A stretch of 64,000 bases of DNA from the NCBI RefSeq assembly GCF_021049245.1, contig NZ_CP088020.1, forward strand, positions 2,796,001 through 2,860,000, given 5' to 3'. A program made the position numbers and the translations under genes. Shown here piece by piece: positions 35,111 through 46,007 of this stretch (within the stretch, counting starts at the first letter, position 1; the number at the start of each line of letters is the position of its first letter). The stretch comes from Radiobacillus kanasensis. GTDB taxonomy: Bacteria; Bacillota; Bacilli; Bacillales; Amphibacillaceae. The notes under the pieces were generated by a model that saw only the letters and a list, made by a program, of their open reading frames with translations, was not told the origin of the DNA and ran no database searches.

Positions 35111-36320
35111 TTCCGTATTTCCTCCTTCTTTCCATCTCTATATCCTCCATATAGTGATATAACCAACCGTAATCAGAATGCCATATTCCCACAAGCTCCA
35201 TCTGTCGATGGCAATGTGGACATTCAAATGGATCCTTTTCAAAGGATTCAATCATACGTTGTCGATAGGTTTTCTTTTTACGTTTTTTCTCTAAAAGTAA
35301 TTCTATCTGTTTCGTTCTCATAAATGCATGCAAACTTAATATTTGTTGTGCCTTATGATGAGACCTTCTACTATACAACCCAAATCTTCCTACCATTCTA
35401 AAATGTTTTGGTGGAACGTGTTGAAGTATTTCAAATATGAATCTATACACAGGAATTCTCTTATCCACTCGTTTACCTGTCTTATGGTCTTCATACCAGT
35501 AATGAACACTCTTACCGTCGTACTCTTCTATTCGATATTCTGCAATAGCTGGACGAGCTAAGTATCTTCCAATATATTTAGCCACTGCTTTCGCATTTGT
35601 CATTTTCTTCTCAGCATTAACATAAAAACCTTTCGGATATCTTTGATATAACTCATTTATAAGGTTTATTACTTTTTGATTATTAGGAAACCATTTTTTT
35701 AATAAATCTAATACTACTTTCTGCCATGACTTTCTCAAATAGTCATATGGAATATAACCATTGTTCACCCATTCATTATTGTTATCTAGTGCACCTTCCG
35801 TAACTAATGCATGTATATGTGGGTTAAACTTTAAATCTCTACCAAATGTATGTATTACTGTAATGATTCCTGAACGGAATCCTCGCTTTTTACTTTTTTG
35901 ATAGTTATGGTATTGGAAAACTTCCGAGACTTGTTTACTCAATTCATTAAGCTTTTTACGATCATCATAAAATACTTTTCTTATCTCTTGAGGGATGGTG
36001 AATACCATATGACGATGAGTTACATTGAAGATCATTTCCTGTTGTTTGTCTGACCAATCATCGGTGTATTTTTTACCGCATCGATGACATAGCCTACTTT
36101 TACAAGTGAAACAAACAAATTTAGGCATAGGATTTCCTTCACATCCTAGACATTCATATCGAGCATAACCTAAATCAGTAGTACCGCATCTAATTGTCTT
36201 TTTCACTGTTTCTTTAATATGACTACGATAAGACTCGGGAAAACGAGTAGAATGTAATTCCCAAAAACCTGCAAAGTGATCTTTTAATATTTGTTTAACA
36301 ACTCCAGAACCTTTACTCAT
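35085..36320 (-). CDS. IS91-family transposase
   Basis: The 411-residue rolling-circle-type transposase has an N-terminal zinc-binding region ('YECLGCEGNPMPKFVCFTCK' and 'SRLCHRCGKKYTDDW') and the HUH metal site 'FNPHIHALVTEG'. A tyrosine in 'KSVAKYIGRYLARP'-like context (here 'KAVAKYIGRYLARPAIAEYR') would be the nicking residue. A C-terminal 'CPHCHRQMELVGIW' follows. The frame is full length and may be active. Confidence 0.9.
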   Translation of the reverse strand: MSKGSGVVKQILKDHFAGFWELHSTRFPESYRSHIKETVKKTIRCGTTDLGYARYECLGCEGNPMPKFVCFTCKSRLCHRCGKKYTDDWSDKQQEMIFNVTHRHMVFTIPQEIRKVFYDDRKKLNELSKQVSEVFQYHNYQKSKKRGFRSGIITVIHTFGRDLKFNPHIHALVTEGALDNNNEWVNNGYIPYDYLRKSWQKVVLDLLKKWFPNNQKVINLINELYQRYPKGFYVNAEKKMTNAKAVAKYIGRYLARPAIAEYRIEEYDGKSVHYWYEDHKTGKRVDKRIPVYRFIFEILQHVPPKHFRMVGRFGLYSRRSHHKAQQILSLHAFMRTKQIELLLEKKRKKKTYRQRMIESFEKDPFECPHCHRQMELVGIWHSDYGWLYHYMEDIEMERRRKYGIGKPKKAG

Positions 36321-36401
36321 CTTCTTCTCCTCAATAAAAGATAATAAAATTTTAGCATAAAGTTATCCACAACTAACGACTTTTATAATTTCCTAGACAA
36401 C

Positions 36402-36433
36402 AAAAAAGCCTAATTTCTTAACGAATTAGGCTC
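36402..36433 (-). terminator. Terminator of the remnant beside the IS element
   Basis: AGCCTAATT and AATTAGGCT pair across TCTTAACG, with six T on the minus strand. Confidence 0.7.
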
Positions 36434-36443
36434 ATCCAGTAAA

Positions 36444-36554
36444 TCAAATAATAAACGGGTCCTTCCACTCCATCATCAACGCATAATGATGAAACTTTTC
36501 ATCATCGAGATAATTAGCTACGAATCCTAATGGCGTTCGACCACATTTTAATTG
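36444..36554 (-). pseudogene. Short gene remnant next to the VOC gene
   Basis: Thirty-six codons ('QLKCGRTPLGFVANYLDD' onward, ending 'EWKDPFII') run to a TGA followed by a good terminator. An in-frame TAG directly precedes them. The text is protein-like but I do not recognise the family. With the neighbouring IS element and ABM fragment, it marks a locally eroded region. Confidence 0.35.
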
Positions 36555-36571
36555 CTATGCTAAAGAGTTAT

Positions 36572-36946
36572 CTATGATAACGATTCGACGATCCAAATCT
36601 TATATCCATCCGGGTCAGCAATGACGGCTTCTTTTACTCCCCACTCTCGATCAATCGGTTCTTGTACAATTTCCCCTCCTGCTTTCCTTATCGAGGAAAC
36701 AGCTGCATGTACATCATCAAGCAGTAATTCGATCACGATTCCTTTCTCAACAGGCTCGGGCTCATCAATGATATGTAACATGATAGAAAGCTTGCCTTCC
36801 CCGGAGCCAACCGAATAATAAGCCATCCCATTTTCAACAAAATCCTCTGATAAATGTAATACATGTTTGTAAAAATGAATAGACCTTTCTAGATCTTTTA
36901 CGGGTACAATAATCGTATTAAGTTTTTTGATTGTGAAATCCGCCAT
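36572..36946 (-). CDS. VOC-family protein (124 aa)
   Basis: A glyoxalase/dioxygenase-fold protein: 'NTIIVPVKDLERSIHFYKHV' at the start, 'VLHLSEDF', and 'EAVIADPDGYKIWIVESLS' at the end. The family's metal-binding pattern (an early His or Gln and a late Glu) is only partly present, so it may be a binding rather than catalytic member. AGGAGG precedes the ATG. A 44-residue gene lies just upstream on the same strand. Confidence 0.85.
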   Translation of the reverse strand: MADFTIKKLNTIIVPVKDLERSIHFYKHVLHLSEDFVENGMAYYSVGSGEGKLSIMLHIIDEPEPVEKGIVIELLLDDVHAAVSSIRKAGGEIVQEPIDREWGVKEAVIADPDGYKIWIVESLS

Positions 36947-36985
36947 AAAAATCCTCCTATTATAATATTTTGGAAGGGGTTACCT

Positions 36986-37120
36986 CTATGCTTTGTAGAC
37001 TTTCTTTTCTAATTTTTCTATTCTTACTTTTAAGTCATCGTTCTCTTTTTTATTTTTTTCACATTGTACAAGAGCTCCTGCAGCCAAAGAGAAACCACAC
37101 AAAGCAAAAAACCATTCCAT
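36986..37120 (-). CDS. 44-residue membrane/coiled-coil small protein
   Basis: ATG 37120 is preceded by GGCAGGTGA. The product begins with a hydrophobic helix ('MEWFFALCGFSLAAGALVQC') and continues as a charged heptad-like helix ('NDDLKVRIEKLEKKVYKA'), giving a single-pass anchor with a short coiled coil. No family is recognised. Length and ribosome site make it a credible gene. Confidence 0.6.
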   Translation of the reverse strand: MEWFFALCGFSLAAGALVQCEKNKKENDDLKVRIEKLEKKVYKA

Positions 37121-37198
37121 TGTTAGTCACCTGCCCTTGAAACCTACTAATTACGAATAATTTACGTCCATTTTAACATAAAATTCCAATTGAGTTCA

Positions 37199-37235
37199 TT
37201 AAAAAAGTTCGCCAATACTGACGAACTTTTTTTTG
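37199..37235. terminator. Bidirectional terminator
   Basis: AAAAGTTCG and CGAACTTTT are the outer arms of an imperfect stem with T-runs on both strands. It ends the nitrilase-family gene on the minus strand. Confidence 0.75.
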
Positions 37236-37274
37236 AATACTCATCCTTCGATTAAAGCAAGGAATATTCTTTAT

Positions 37275-38201
37275 TCATGATAGGGGTGTGGTCTTTTTTA
37301 ATGTTTCATCGGGAGCTTTCTGGTCTATCGCAGCTTGTTCCAGTTTAGTTTTACTGAGATCCGGATACAGATCAACACGGCGGTCTCTCCATGTCGTTAC
37401 AGAGCCTTCCGAACGAATTTCATACAATAAGGACAAATCAAGATCCGCTGTAATAATCATATCGTTATTGATTTCCCCTTCCATCAAGATACCTCGTTGT
37501 GGAAATGGAATATCATTCGGCGTGATGACAGCAGCTTGCCCGAAGTTCGATCTCATAAAATCAACGGTTGGCAACGAACCCACAGTTCCTGTCGTCACAA
37601 CATAGACTTGATTCTCTATCGTTCTCGCATGGCAAGTGTAACGAACTCGATGGAATCCATGGCGATCATCTGTACAAGACGGGATAAAGATGACATCGGC
37701 TCCCATCCCACGAACCATGCGTACTATTTCCGGAAACTCTACATCGTAACAAGTGAGAATCGCGATCTTTCCTTTTTCTGTATCAAAAATACGAAACCCG
37801 TCTCCAGGAGATAACTTCCATTCGGTGATTTCCCATGGAGTCAAGTGAAGTTTTGCTTGCTCCTCAATGCGCCCATGCGGATAAAAAAGATGGGCAACAT
37901 TGTAGTACTTTCCTTCTCTTTCAATGATGTGCGTACCACCAATAATGTGCATATTTTCCTCTTTTGCTAAAGATGTCATAAGGTTATAGTAACGCTCTGT
38001 ATATGCTGGTAATCCTGTATAAGTACGATCAGTTTGATCCGTAATCGATAATAATTGTGTCGTAAGAAATTCAGGAAACAAAATAAAGTCAGAATTGAAT
38101 TCAGCCGCATTCTTCACATAATGGGTGACTTGCTTGGCAAAATCCTCAAAAGTGTCAATCGTATGAAGATGATACTGAACCGCAGATACACGAAGTTTCA
38201 T
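37275..38201 (-). CDS. Carbon-nitrogen hydrolase (nitrilase superfamily)
   Basis: This cytoplasmic amidase/nitrilase-fold enzyme of 308 residues has the full Glu-Lys-Cys triad: Glu44 in 'ILFPEFLTTQL', Lys117 in 'EEQAKLHLTPWE' and Cys151 in 'ILTCYDVEFPE'. It resembles the branch of bacterial carbon-nitrogen hydrolases found next to or fused with GNAT proteins. The substrate could be an amide or N-carbamoyl compound. It stands as a single gene with its own terminator. Confidence 0.88.
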   Translation of the reverse strand: MKLRVSAVQYHLHTIDTFEDFAKQVTHYVKNAAEFNSDFILFPEFLTTQLLSITDQTDRTYTGLPAYTERYYNLMTSLAKEENMHIIGGTHIIEREGKYYNVAHLFYPHGRIEEQAKLHLTPWEITEWKLSPGDGFRIFDTEKGKIAILTCYDVEFPEIVRMVRGMGADVIFIPSCTDDRHGFHRVRYTCHARTIENQVYVVTTGTVGSLPTVDFMRSNFGQAAVITPNDIPFPQRGILMEGEINNDMIITADLDLSLLYEIRSEGSVTTWRDRRVDLYPDLSKTKLEQAAIDQKAPDETLKKTTPLS

Positions 38202-38331
38202 TCTCGCATTTCCCCTTTATAAAAAATGTCAGAAGAAAAAGCGCACCTCTTTAAGAATACTTCAAAGAAATGCGCTGTAATTCATACAATATACTATGTT
38301 TTTGTGATACATTCAATGGCTTTTGGCTATT

Positions 38332-38736
38332 TTATTTTTCTTTTAAACTGTCTAGAATCACATAGCCAAAAACGAAGCCTGAAAGGATAGAAAGCAGGTG
38401 GGGGGATTTGATAGTTAGATTAAATAGAAATGGCGGAAGTTGGACGAGATTGAAATAAAGAACGATAGGACTAATCATAATAATGAACATTGGAAGACCA
38501 ATGACACCAAGCTTGACCCAATCCACTTTCCAAGCATTTTTCCACTCGGAGATAAATTGCGGAAGTCTCGTTATAAGGCCTAGGAATACAGGTAAAAGCG
38601 TCGAATAGACTACTAATGGTCAGATTTTATAGGTTTCTTCACTATATTCTTTTAGCCTTTCTCCTATTTCTACTCCTGCAAAAGCCACCATCAAAATTCC
38701 AATTGTCCAGAGTAAATAGCTCACAAATCGTTTCAT
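38332..38736 (-). pseudogene. Membrane protein gene with in-frame TGA at codon 39
   Basis: ATG 38736 has an excellent AAAGGAGG site and opens 'MKRFVSYLLWTIGILMVAFA'. The frame reads 38 codons to a TGA (38620-38622) and then continues unbroken for 95 more codons with two further membrane helices ('WVKLGVIGLPMFIIMISPIV') to the natural end 'LDSLKEK'. The whole would be a three- or four-helix protein of 134 residues. It is most likely inactivated by a nonsense mutation. The part from 38526 could be read separately, but it has no ribosome site. Confidence 0.6.
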
Positions 38737-38786
38737 CAATATCCTCCTTTATACGTAGCCTTCAACGATAATCACTATAAGGAAGA

Positions 38787-38924
38787 TTAGCAAATCAAAT
38801 TCTCATAAAAGAATATAATACCTATAAACAATATGGAACACAAAGAACCTAACCAGCGCGAATAATGTTCCTTTTCTTTCTGGTAAGTAATCCAATTCCT
38901 GTTTCGATTTGCATATGTTTCCTC
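38787..38924 (-). pseudogene. Small membrane-protein fragment after the DUF4181 gene
   Basis: In the same frame as the DUF4181 gene, directly after its TAG, about 45 codons run 'EETYANRNRNWITYQKEKEH' and then 'WLGSLCSILFIGIIFFYENL' to a TAA. There is one clear membrane helix but no start codon in frame. A strong ribosome site and ATG (38912-38914) start another frame that ends after 21 codons, so a frameshifted small gene is likely. Confidence 0.3.
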
Positions 38925-39314
38925 CTATATAAACCCTTCACGAACAAAAATATAAAATATAATAACAAATAAGACTGAAGCAGAGACTGAGAAGTACTCC
39001 ACATAATACCTTCTTTCTTCACGATACTCGATCCATTCCTCCACTCCTCTTAGTACAGAAGAAAGTGTAGGTATAATAAAGAAGCAAATGGAAGATAGAA
39101 ACACATTACCTGGTGAGAATTGTATCACCAAAAGAAAAGAGAACATACCAATAAAGAAATTAAGGATATCTAACCCAACGTATATCTTTTTTCTGCCCTC
39201 AAGAAATGGTCTTCTTTTTGTCTCTATTCCAAGTTTTCTTTTTATCAAGTTAAGCCCAATAATCAGGTATGAAAAAACAAAGAGGAATAGTAAGATAAGG
39301 GCACCAATTTTCAT
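38925..39314 (-). CDS. DUF4181-like membrane protein (129 aa)
   Basis: Four hydrophobic helices are separated by short loops, with the conserved first loop 'KRKLGIETKRRPFLEGRKKI', typical of the Bacillus DUF4181 family. The function of the family is not known. It is preceded on the same strand by another eroded small membrane gene and followed by a fragment. The cluster looks like a set of related small membrane proteins in decay. Confidence 0.7.
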   Translation of the reverse strand: MKIGALILLFLFVFSYLIIGLNLIKRKLGIETKRRPFLEGRKKIYVGLDILNFFIGMFSFLLVIQFSPGNVFLSSICFFIIPTLSSVLRGVEEWIEYREERRYYVEYFSVSASVLFVIIFYIFVREGFI

Positions 39315-39315
39315 T

Positions 39316-39470
39316 TCGTCACCTCATTTCGTTTTTAATTTTTCAAGAGCGATTGCTGCTATGAGTAGGAAAGGGACGAGTATGATGGTTGTAAAAATAA
39401 GTGCAACTACTAAGCCATCAGCTGCAAATTTAGTCTAAACCAATGAAGGTGAGGGCTAGTGCAATTAATA
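39316..39470 (-). pseudogene. Frameshifted small membrane protein
   Basis: Two overlapping frames read 'INLLIALALTFIGLD' and then 'KFAADGLVVALIFTTIILVP' through 'IAAIALEKLKTK'. Joined by a one-base shift near 39436 they would form a two-helix protein of about 52 residues. No start is visible. It ends 2 bp before the DUF4181 gene start, so it was probably the first gene of that operon. Confidence 0.35.
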
Positions 39471-39559
39471 AGTTTATGGTTTAATTTTAACATATTGTTC
39501 CATTTTGTGGAGTTGTTTACAAATTAAAATGGGAATTCATTGTTTCCATTGTGTTTCAA

Positions 39560-40513
39560 TCAACTCATAAAATATTGTTTCCCCTTTGTGTTTCCTATTC
39601 TGTTCAAACGACTGGAGTTCAGGATCCTTTTGCAAACGTCGGGGCTATCAATGTGTAAGAAGTCTCTACACTGAGAGTTGTTTATGGTGGGATTAAGAAG
39701 AAGGAGGAAATCTTGTAATGCCTGTTCATGTGACTTCCTATTATTATATCTACAGTTAGGGCATTTCCAAGTTCTATTTTTTCTAATCATAGGGATAAGC
39801 ATACATCTGGGACATTGTACCCCTGTCATTATATCTTTTGGATTAATATCGAAATAGTCCGAGGCACTTACAATCAAGGGATTATCTGATTCTATAAATA
39901 GATCTTGCAAATTTAACAGTTCCCTCTTTGACAGGATTTCCATTTTATTTTTATTGGACTTATCTATAACATCAATTAGACTATCCATATGAAAAACTTT
40001 TCCTATAGTTTCTTCCTCATTATTACTGACCTTGATTATAGCGCTTCGATTACAAATTACTATAAAGGCTTTTATTTCCATATCTATAAAACCACGATCC
40101 GTTAGCCAGTGAACTAATCGATTCTTTTGAAGTTCAACCTGAGACAATGGATCTCTGAATCCTTCCTCTTTACCATCTAATATACGAACTAACTGTTTAA
40201 ACTTCCGATCAAAGTATAGTGTTCCAGATATATTTTTAGCCTCTAAAATAATGATTTCTTTTTTGGATAGTATTAGAGAATCAATCTGAAAGTAAACGCC
40301 CTGATTGTTCAATCTAAGATCATTAATAATAATGAAATTATCATCTAATTCTTTTAGAAAATAATCCATTTCTTGTTCTCCGTTGTACCCAGATAACCTT
40401 TTTTTATATTCATCTACTATTTCTCGCCTCTTGTAATGATGTTGTGGTAATCGCCTTAGCAAAGCCTCGGCCATTTTTAGTTTAATTGGCTTCTTCCTAT
40501 CCTTAACAATCAT
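39560..40513 (-). CDS. NERD-domain protein
   Basis: The 317-residue protein has a nuclease-related (NERD) domain in the N-terminal two thirds: 'GYNGEQEMDYFLKELDDNFI', 'GVYFQIDSLILSKKEIIILE' with the D...E.K core, and 'EAKNISGTLYFDRKFKQLVR'. A C-terminal zinc ribbon uses 'CPRCMLIPMIRKNRTWKCPN'. NERD proteins are predicted nucleases of unknown physiological role, common in Bacillus. It is a single gene located downstream of eno and the tandem repeat. Confidence 0.85.
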   Translation of the reverse strand: MIVKDRKKPIKLKMAEALLRRLPQHHYKRREIVDEYKKRLSGYNGEQEMDYFLKELDDNFIIINDLRLNNQGVYFQIDSLILSKKEIIILEAKNISGTLYFDRKFKQLVRILDGKEEGFRDPLSQVELQKNRLVHWLTDRGFIDMEIKAFIVICNRSAIIKVSNNEEETIGKVFHMDSLIDVIDKSNKNKMEILSKRELLNLQDLFIESDNPLIVSASDYFDINPKDIMTGVQCPRCMLIPMIRKNRTWKCPNCRYNNRKSHEQALQDFLLLLNPTINNSQCRDFLHIDSPDVCKRILNSSRLNRIGNTKGKQYFMS

Positions 40514-40713
40514 GCAATCACCTCGATATTAATAATTCAAGATGATTAGTAAGATCCCTCTTTTATATTTTTAAATAGATTTTCAGGTCCATTTTATAAT
40601 TTATAAATGCGCATACTTTAATTATTCGGCTAATGATTTGATAAATAGTTAAATATCACTGAAAAATTGAGTTGCATTTTTGTTAGATTTTTTTAGTGGG
40701 TTCATGAGTGGGT

Positions 40714-41066
40714 TCCGGTGATTCCCGACTGGATTCCGGCGTTTGTTCCGATTTTTCGGCGTTTCAGCTTGATATTCCGGCGCTTTTTCGCTTTTTCCGG
40801 CGTTTCCGGGCTGGATTCCGGCGTTTGTTCCGATTTTCCGGCGTTTTACTTGATATTCCGGCGGTTTTTCACTTTTTTCGGCGGTTAATTTTTTTCCGGC
40901 GTTCCCGGGCAGGATTCCGGCGGTTGTTCCGGTTTTCCGGCGCTTCACTTGATATTCCGGCGATTTCCCGCTTTTTTCGGCGGTTAATTTTTTTCCGGCG
41001 ATTCCGGACAGAATTCCGGCGCTTTTTCCGATTTTCCGGCGCTTCAGCTGATATTCCGGCTTTCCC
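40714..41066 (-). repeat. GC-rich tandem repeat, mostly 99-bp period, CCGGAA-based
   Basis: The landmark GATATTCCGGC occurs at 40771, 40852, 40951 and 41050, giving spacings of 81, 99 and 99 bp. Inside each unit the hexamer TTCCGG recurs about every 20-30 bp. On the minus strand a frame of about 157 codons crosses the block and would give a 33-residue repeat ('PEYQVKRRK..AGI..G.AGKK'). That frame starts inside the eno terminator and has no ribosome site, so a repeat is the better call. It is far more GC-rich than its surroundings. Confidence 0.85.
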
Positions 41067-41109
41067 TCGCTTTTTTCAGCGCTATCAGGCACAGCACATC
41101 CCACTCCAA

Positions 41110-41141
41110 CAAAAAAAGCCACCCCCGTGGGGTGGCTTTCC
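41110..41141 (-). terminator. Terminator of the glycolytic operon
   Basis: AAAGCCACCCC and GGGGTGGCTTT pair around CGTG, with seven T on the minus strand, directly after eno. Confidence 0.85.
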
Positions 41142-41151
41142 TCATCACAAC

Positions 41152-42441
<1,290 letters not shown>

Positions 42442-42465
42442 TTAATCTCTCCTTTTCCTTGTGCT

Positions 42466-44004
42466 TTATTTTTTAATAAGGGATTGGCCGGTCATTTCCT
42501 TCGGTTGCTCGACTCCTAAGAGATCTAACAACGTTGGAGATAAGTCACCTAGAATCCCGCCATCTCGTAATTCAATACCCTCTTTTGTCACAATGACTGG
42601 TACAGGGTTGGTGGTGTGTGCAGTCATCGGCTTGTCATCCATCGTCACTACTTCATCCGAGTTCCCATGGTCCGCCGTAATAATAGCATGCCCACCCTTT
42701 TCGATAATTTTATCGACAATTTTTCCTAAGCATCCGTCGACAGTTTCAATCGCTTTAATCGTAGGTTCTAGCATACCAGAGTGACCGACCATGTCTGGGT
42801 TGGCAAAGTTCAAGATGATGGCATTTTGATTTCCTTCATCTAGTTCCTTTAGCAACGCATCTGTTACTTCATAGGCGCTCATCTCTGGCTTTAAGTCGTA
42901 TGTTGCGACTTTTGGTGAATCAATCAGAATTCGTTTTTCACCAGGGAATTCCTTTTCACGTCCTCCACTCATGAAGAAGGTAACGTGCGGATATTTTTCC
43001 GTTTCGGCGATACGTAACTGATTCAGATTGTTTTGCGCTAACACTTCACCTAGTGTGTTATCTAGGTTCACTGGTTCATACGCGACAAAGCCATCTACCG
43101 TTTCACTAAAATTCGTCAACCCTACGAAGTGAAGATCTTTAGGTGCTTTTGATCCACGGTCAAAATCTCTAAAATCTTCATTCGCGAACGTGCGAGAAAT
43201 TTGGATAGCACGGTCTGGACGGAAGTTATAGAAAATAACCGAGTCCCCGTCTTCGATCGTTGCTTTTGGCTTTCCGTTTTCGTCTGTTAATACAGATGGA
43301 AGTACGAACTCATCGAAGATTCCATTTTTATAAGAATCTTCGACGACTTCAAATGGATCTTGGTAAGCAGGGCCTTCACCATAAACCATAGCATCATAGG
43401 CTTTCTTCACACGGTCCCAACGCTTGTCACGGTCCATGGAATAGTAACGTCCAGAAATGGTGGCTAATTCTCCAACTCCATATTCCTTCATAACATTCAA
43501 GGTTGCCTCAATATATTGTTTCGCTGATTTTTGTCCTACGTCACGGCCATCTAAGAAACCATGTACGTAAACCTTCGTAAGACCTTGTTTACTTGCCAAC
43601 TTGAGCAATGCATAAAGGTGCTCGATATGGCTGTGAACCCCACCGTCGGATAAAAGACCAAAAACGTGTAACGCATGATCGGTATCCTTGGCATGGTTAA
43701 TCGCGTTAAGTAACACTTTGTTTTCATAAAAATCGCCTTCACGGATGGATAGATTTACTCTTGTTAGACTTTGGTAGACGATTCGTCCAGCCCCAATATT
43801 CAAGTGACCGACTTCCGAGTTTCCCATTTGCCCTTCTGGCAAACCAACCGCTTCTCCTGATGCTTGAAGCTCGTTATGCGGGAACTGATTCCAGTAACGA
43901 TCAAAGTTTGGCTTATTTGCTTGTTTAACCGCATTCCCTTTTACTTCATCGCGGAATGCAAAGCCGTCTAGAATAATGAGAGCTGCCAGTTTATCTTGGC
44001 TCAT
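42466..44004 (-). CDS. gpmI: 2,3-bisphosphoglycerate-independent phosphoglycerate mutase
   Basis: This Mn-dependent mutase interconverts 3- and 2-phosphoglycerate. The 512-residue protein has the catalytic serine in '[20 protein letters not shown]' (near residue 62) and the metal sites '[14 protein letters not shown]' at the start and '[14 protein letters not shown]' near the end. The gene abuts tpiA (1-bp overlap of stop and start), so the two are translationally coupled. It is the usual isozyme of spore formers, sensitive to pH through Mn binding. Confidence 0.98.
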   Translation of the reverse strand: MSQDKLAALIILDGFAFRDEVKGNAVKQANKPNFDRYWNQFPHNELQASGEAVGLPEGQMGNSEVGHLNIGAGRIVYQSLTRVNLSIREGDFYENKVLLNAINHAKDTDHALHVFGLLSDGGVHSHIEHLYALLKLASKQGLTKVYVHGFLDGRDVGQKSAKQYIEATLNVMKEYGVGELATISGRYYSMDRDKRWDRVKKAYDAMVYGEGPAYQDPFEVVEDSYKNGIFDEFVLPSVLTDENGKPKATIEDGDSVIFYNFRPDRAIQISRTFANEDFRDFDRGSKAPKDLHFVGLTNFSETVDGFVAYEPVNLDNTLGEVLAQNNLNQLRIAETEKYPHVTFFMSGGREKEFPGEKRILIDSPKVATYDLKPEMSAYEVTDALLKELDEGNQNAIILNFANPDMVGHSGMLEPTIKAIETVDGCLGKIVDKIIEKGGHAIITADHGNSDEVVTMDDKPMTAHTTNPVPVIVTKEGIELRDGGILGDLSPTLLDLLGVEQPKEMTGQSLIKK

Positions 44005-44759
44005 TATTTACCCGCCTCCACTAGCTTTAAGAACGAGTCTGCTTCAAGGCTTGCGCCACCAACTAATGCACCATCAATATCGGACTGTGTTAATAGCTCA
44101 TCGACATTTGCTGGTTTTACACTTCCACCGTATTGGATACGAACCGCTTCTGCAGCATCTGTGGAGACAACATCTTTTACGACGTTACGGATATGTGCAC
44201 AAACTTCATTTGCTTGCTCGGAGCTAGCTGTTTTACCAGTTCCGATTGCCCAGATTGGCTCATAAGCAATGATGGTTTGTTTCACTTGCTCTTCGCTTAA
44301 GCCTTCTAAAGCTTTTTTCACTTGACCCTCTACAAGCTCATTCGTTTGGTTGCTTTCACGTTGTTCTAACGTTTCCCCTACACAAACGATGGGCACTAAG
44401 CCGTGTTGGAAAGCGGCGTGCACTTTTCTGTTCACGGTTTCGTCGGTTTCTGCAAAATATTCACGACGCTCGGAGTGTCCTAAGACAACATAAGTAACAC
44501 CAATGTCCTTTAACATAACCGGGCTAACCTCTCCAGTGAATGCGCCATTTTCTTCAAAGTGCATGTTTTGCGCAGCAACTTTGACTGGTGTTCCTTCTGC
44601 TTTTTGTACTAGTTCAGAAAGATAAGGGAATGGTGCGCAGACAACAGATTCTACTTCCTCAAAAGAAGGAACCTGCCCCTTTGTATCTTCAAGAAATTGA
44701 ACGGCTTCACTACGAACTTTATTCATTTTCCAGTTTCCCGCAATGACCTTTTTTCTCAT
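44004..44759 (-). CDS. tpiA: Triosephosphate isomerase
   Basis: The enzyme interconverts dihydroxyacetone phosphate and glyceraldehyde 3-phosphate. The 251-residue barrel has '[15 protein letters not shown]' (Lys13 region), catalytic His in '[17 protein letters not shown]' and catalytic Glu in '[15 protein letters not shown]'. All are conserved. It follows pgk by 18 bp in the glycolytic operon. Confidence 0.99.
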   Translation of the reverse strand: MRKKVIAGNWKMNKVRSEAVQFLEDTKGQVPSFEEVESVVCAPFPYLSELVQKAEGTPVKVAAQNMHFEENGAFTGEVSPVMLKDIGVTYVVLGHSERREYFAETDETVNRKVHAAFQHGLVPIVCVGETLEQRESNQTNELVEGQVKKALEGLSEEQVKQTIIAYEPIWAIGTGKTASSEQANEVCAHIRNVVKDVVSTDAAEAVRIQYGGSVKPANVDELLTQSDIDGALVGGASLEADSFLKLVEAGK

Positions 44760-44777
44760 TCGATCTCACCTCTCCTA

Positions 44778-45959
44778 TTATTTATCTGATAAAGCTTCCA
44801 CACCAGGTAGAGCTTTTCCTTCCATAAACTCTAAAGAAGCTCCTCCACCCGTAGAAATGTGGTCCATTTCATCCGCTAAACCGAATTTTTCTACAGCTGC
44901 TGCTGAGTCTCCACCACCGATTACTGTGTAGCCTTTCGTTGCAGCAAGAGCATCGGCAACTGCTTTGGTTCCTTTGGCAAATGCATCGATTTCGAATACA
45001 CCCATCGGTCCGTTCCAAATTACAAGCTTAGAGTCTGCCACAATTTCTGCGTACTTTTCTCTCGTTTTTGGTCCGATATCTAGTGCTTCCCAATCTGCTG
45101 GAATTTCTTCGATGCTTACGATTTGTGTATTGGCATCGTTTGAGAAATCATCTGCTACGATAACATCAACAGGCATAACCATATTGACGCCTTTGTCTTT
45201 TGCTTTTTGCATGAATTCTTTAGCTAAATCAATTTTATCTTCTTCTAGAAGAGATTTCCCGATTTCAAAGCCTCTCGCTTTCACAAATGTATAAGCAAGA
45301 CCACCACCGATAATGAGGTTATCTACTTTATCTAAAAGATTTTCGATAACACCGATTTTATCTTTTACTTTTGCACCACCAATAATGGCAGTGAATGGAT
45401 GGTCTGGATTTGATAATGCCTTTCCTAGAACATTTAATTCTTTTTCTAGTAAAAACCCGGCTACCGCAGGTAAATGATCCGCAATACCAGCTGTTGAAGC
45501 ATGGGCACGGTGTGCAGCACCGAATGCATCATTCACGAAAAGGTCAGCCATGGAAGCAAACTGTTTCGCTAATTCAGGGTCGTTTTTCTCTTCTCCTGGT
45601 TGGAAGCGAACATTCTCAATTAACAAAACATCTCCATCTTGCAGCTGAGAAATAGCTTGGCTCACTTCATCGCCATACACTTCATCCGTTTTGGTTACGG
45701 TTTGACCTAATAAATCGCTAAGGCGTTTGGCAACAGAATCGAGTCGTAAATCTTCTGCTACTTGGCCTTTCGGACGTCCCAAGTGACTTGCTAAAATAAC
45801 TTTTGCACCTTGTTCGACTAAGTATTGGATCGTAGGAAGTGCAGCACGAATTCTCGTGTCATCACTTACCTCACCGTTACTTAGAGGAACGTTAAAATCT
45901 ACACGACAAAACACTTTTTTACCTTTTACATCTACGTCACGAATCGTTTGTTTGTTCAT
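44778..45959 (-). CDS. pgk: Phosphoglycerate kinase
   Basis: The enzyme forms ATP from 1,3-bisphosphoglycerate. The 393-residue protein has the N-domain substrate loop '[20 protein letters not shown]', '[19 protein letters not shown]', and the C-domain nucleotide site '[17 protein letters not shown]' with '[20 protein letters not shown]'. It is third in the cggR operon. A partial hairpin between gapA and pgk may make its level lower than that of gapA. Confidence 0.99.
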   Translation of the reverse strand: MNKQTIRDVDVKGKKVFCRVDFNVPLSNGEVSDDTRIRAALPTIQYLVEQGAKVILASHLGRPKGQVAEDLRLDSVAKRLSDLLGQTVTKTDEVYGDEVSQAISQLQDGDVLLIENVRFQPGEEKNDPELAKQFASMADLFVNDAFGAAHRAHASTAGIADHLPAVAGFLLEKELNVLGKALSNPDHPFTAIIGGAKVKDKIGVIENLLDKVDNLIIGGGLAYTFVKARGFEIGKSLLEEDKIDLAKEFMQKAKDKGVNMVMPVDVIVADDFSNDANTQIVSIEEIPADWEALDIGPKTREKYAEIVADSKLVIWNGPMGVFEIDAFAKGTKAVADALAATKGYTVIGGGDSAAAVEKFGLADEMDHISTGGGASLEFMEGKALPGVEALSDK

Positions 45960-46007
45960 TGCGGATTACCTCCTTCATGTCTCACTTTCCATATGTAACC
46001 GACGGAT

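Larger units (their letters stand above)
34815..36400 (-). mobile_element. IS91-like insertion element (approximate ends)
   Basis: The element holds a HUH-type transposase and a small zinc-ribbon gene and has no terminal inverted repeats. Near the left end are a hairpin TCCCAA/TTGGGA and a TCGC-TAAC-GCGA stem followed on the minus strand by GTTC, reminiscent of IS91 terminal structure. The ends given are estimates: the left is placed where ABM homology stops, the right before a terminator of an older gene remnant. Confidence 0.6.

Noticed and set aside
38620..38622. Selenocysteine reading of the in-frame TGA
   Set aside because: The protein has no redox motif at that point, no SECIS-like hairpin was apparent, and neighbouring small genes are also broken.
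40649..41122. A 157-codon frame with 33-residue repeats downstream of eno
   Set aside because: It starts inside the eno terminator, has no ribosome site, and its repeats follow from the 99-bp DNA repeat. Called as a repeat instead.
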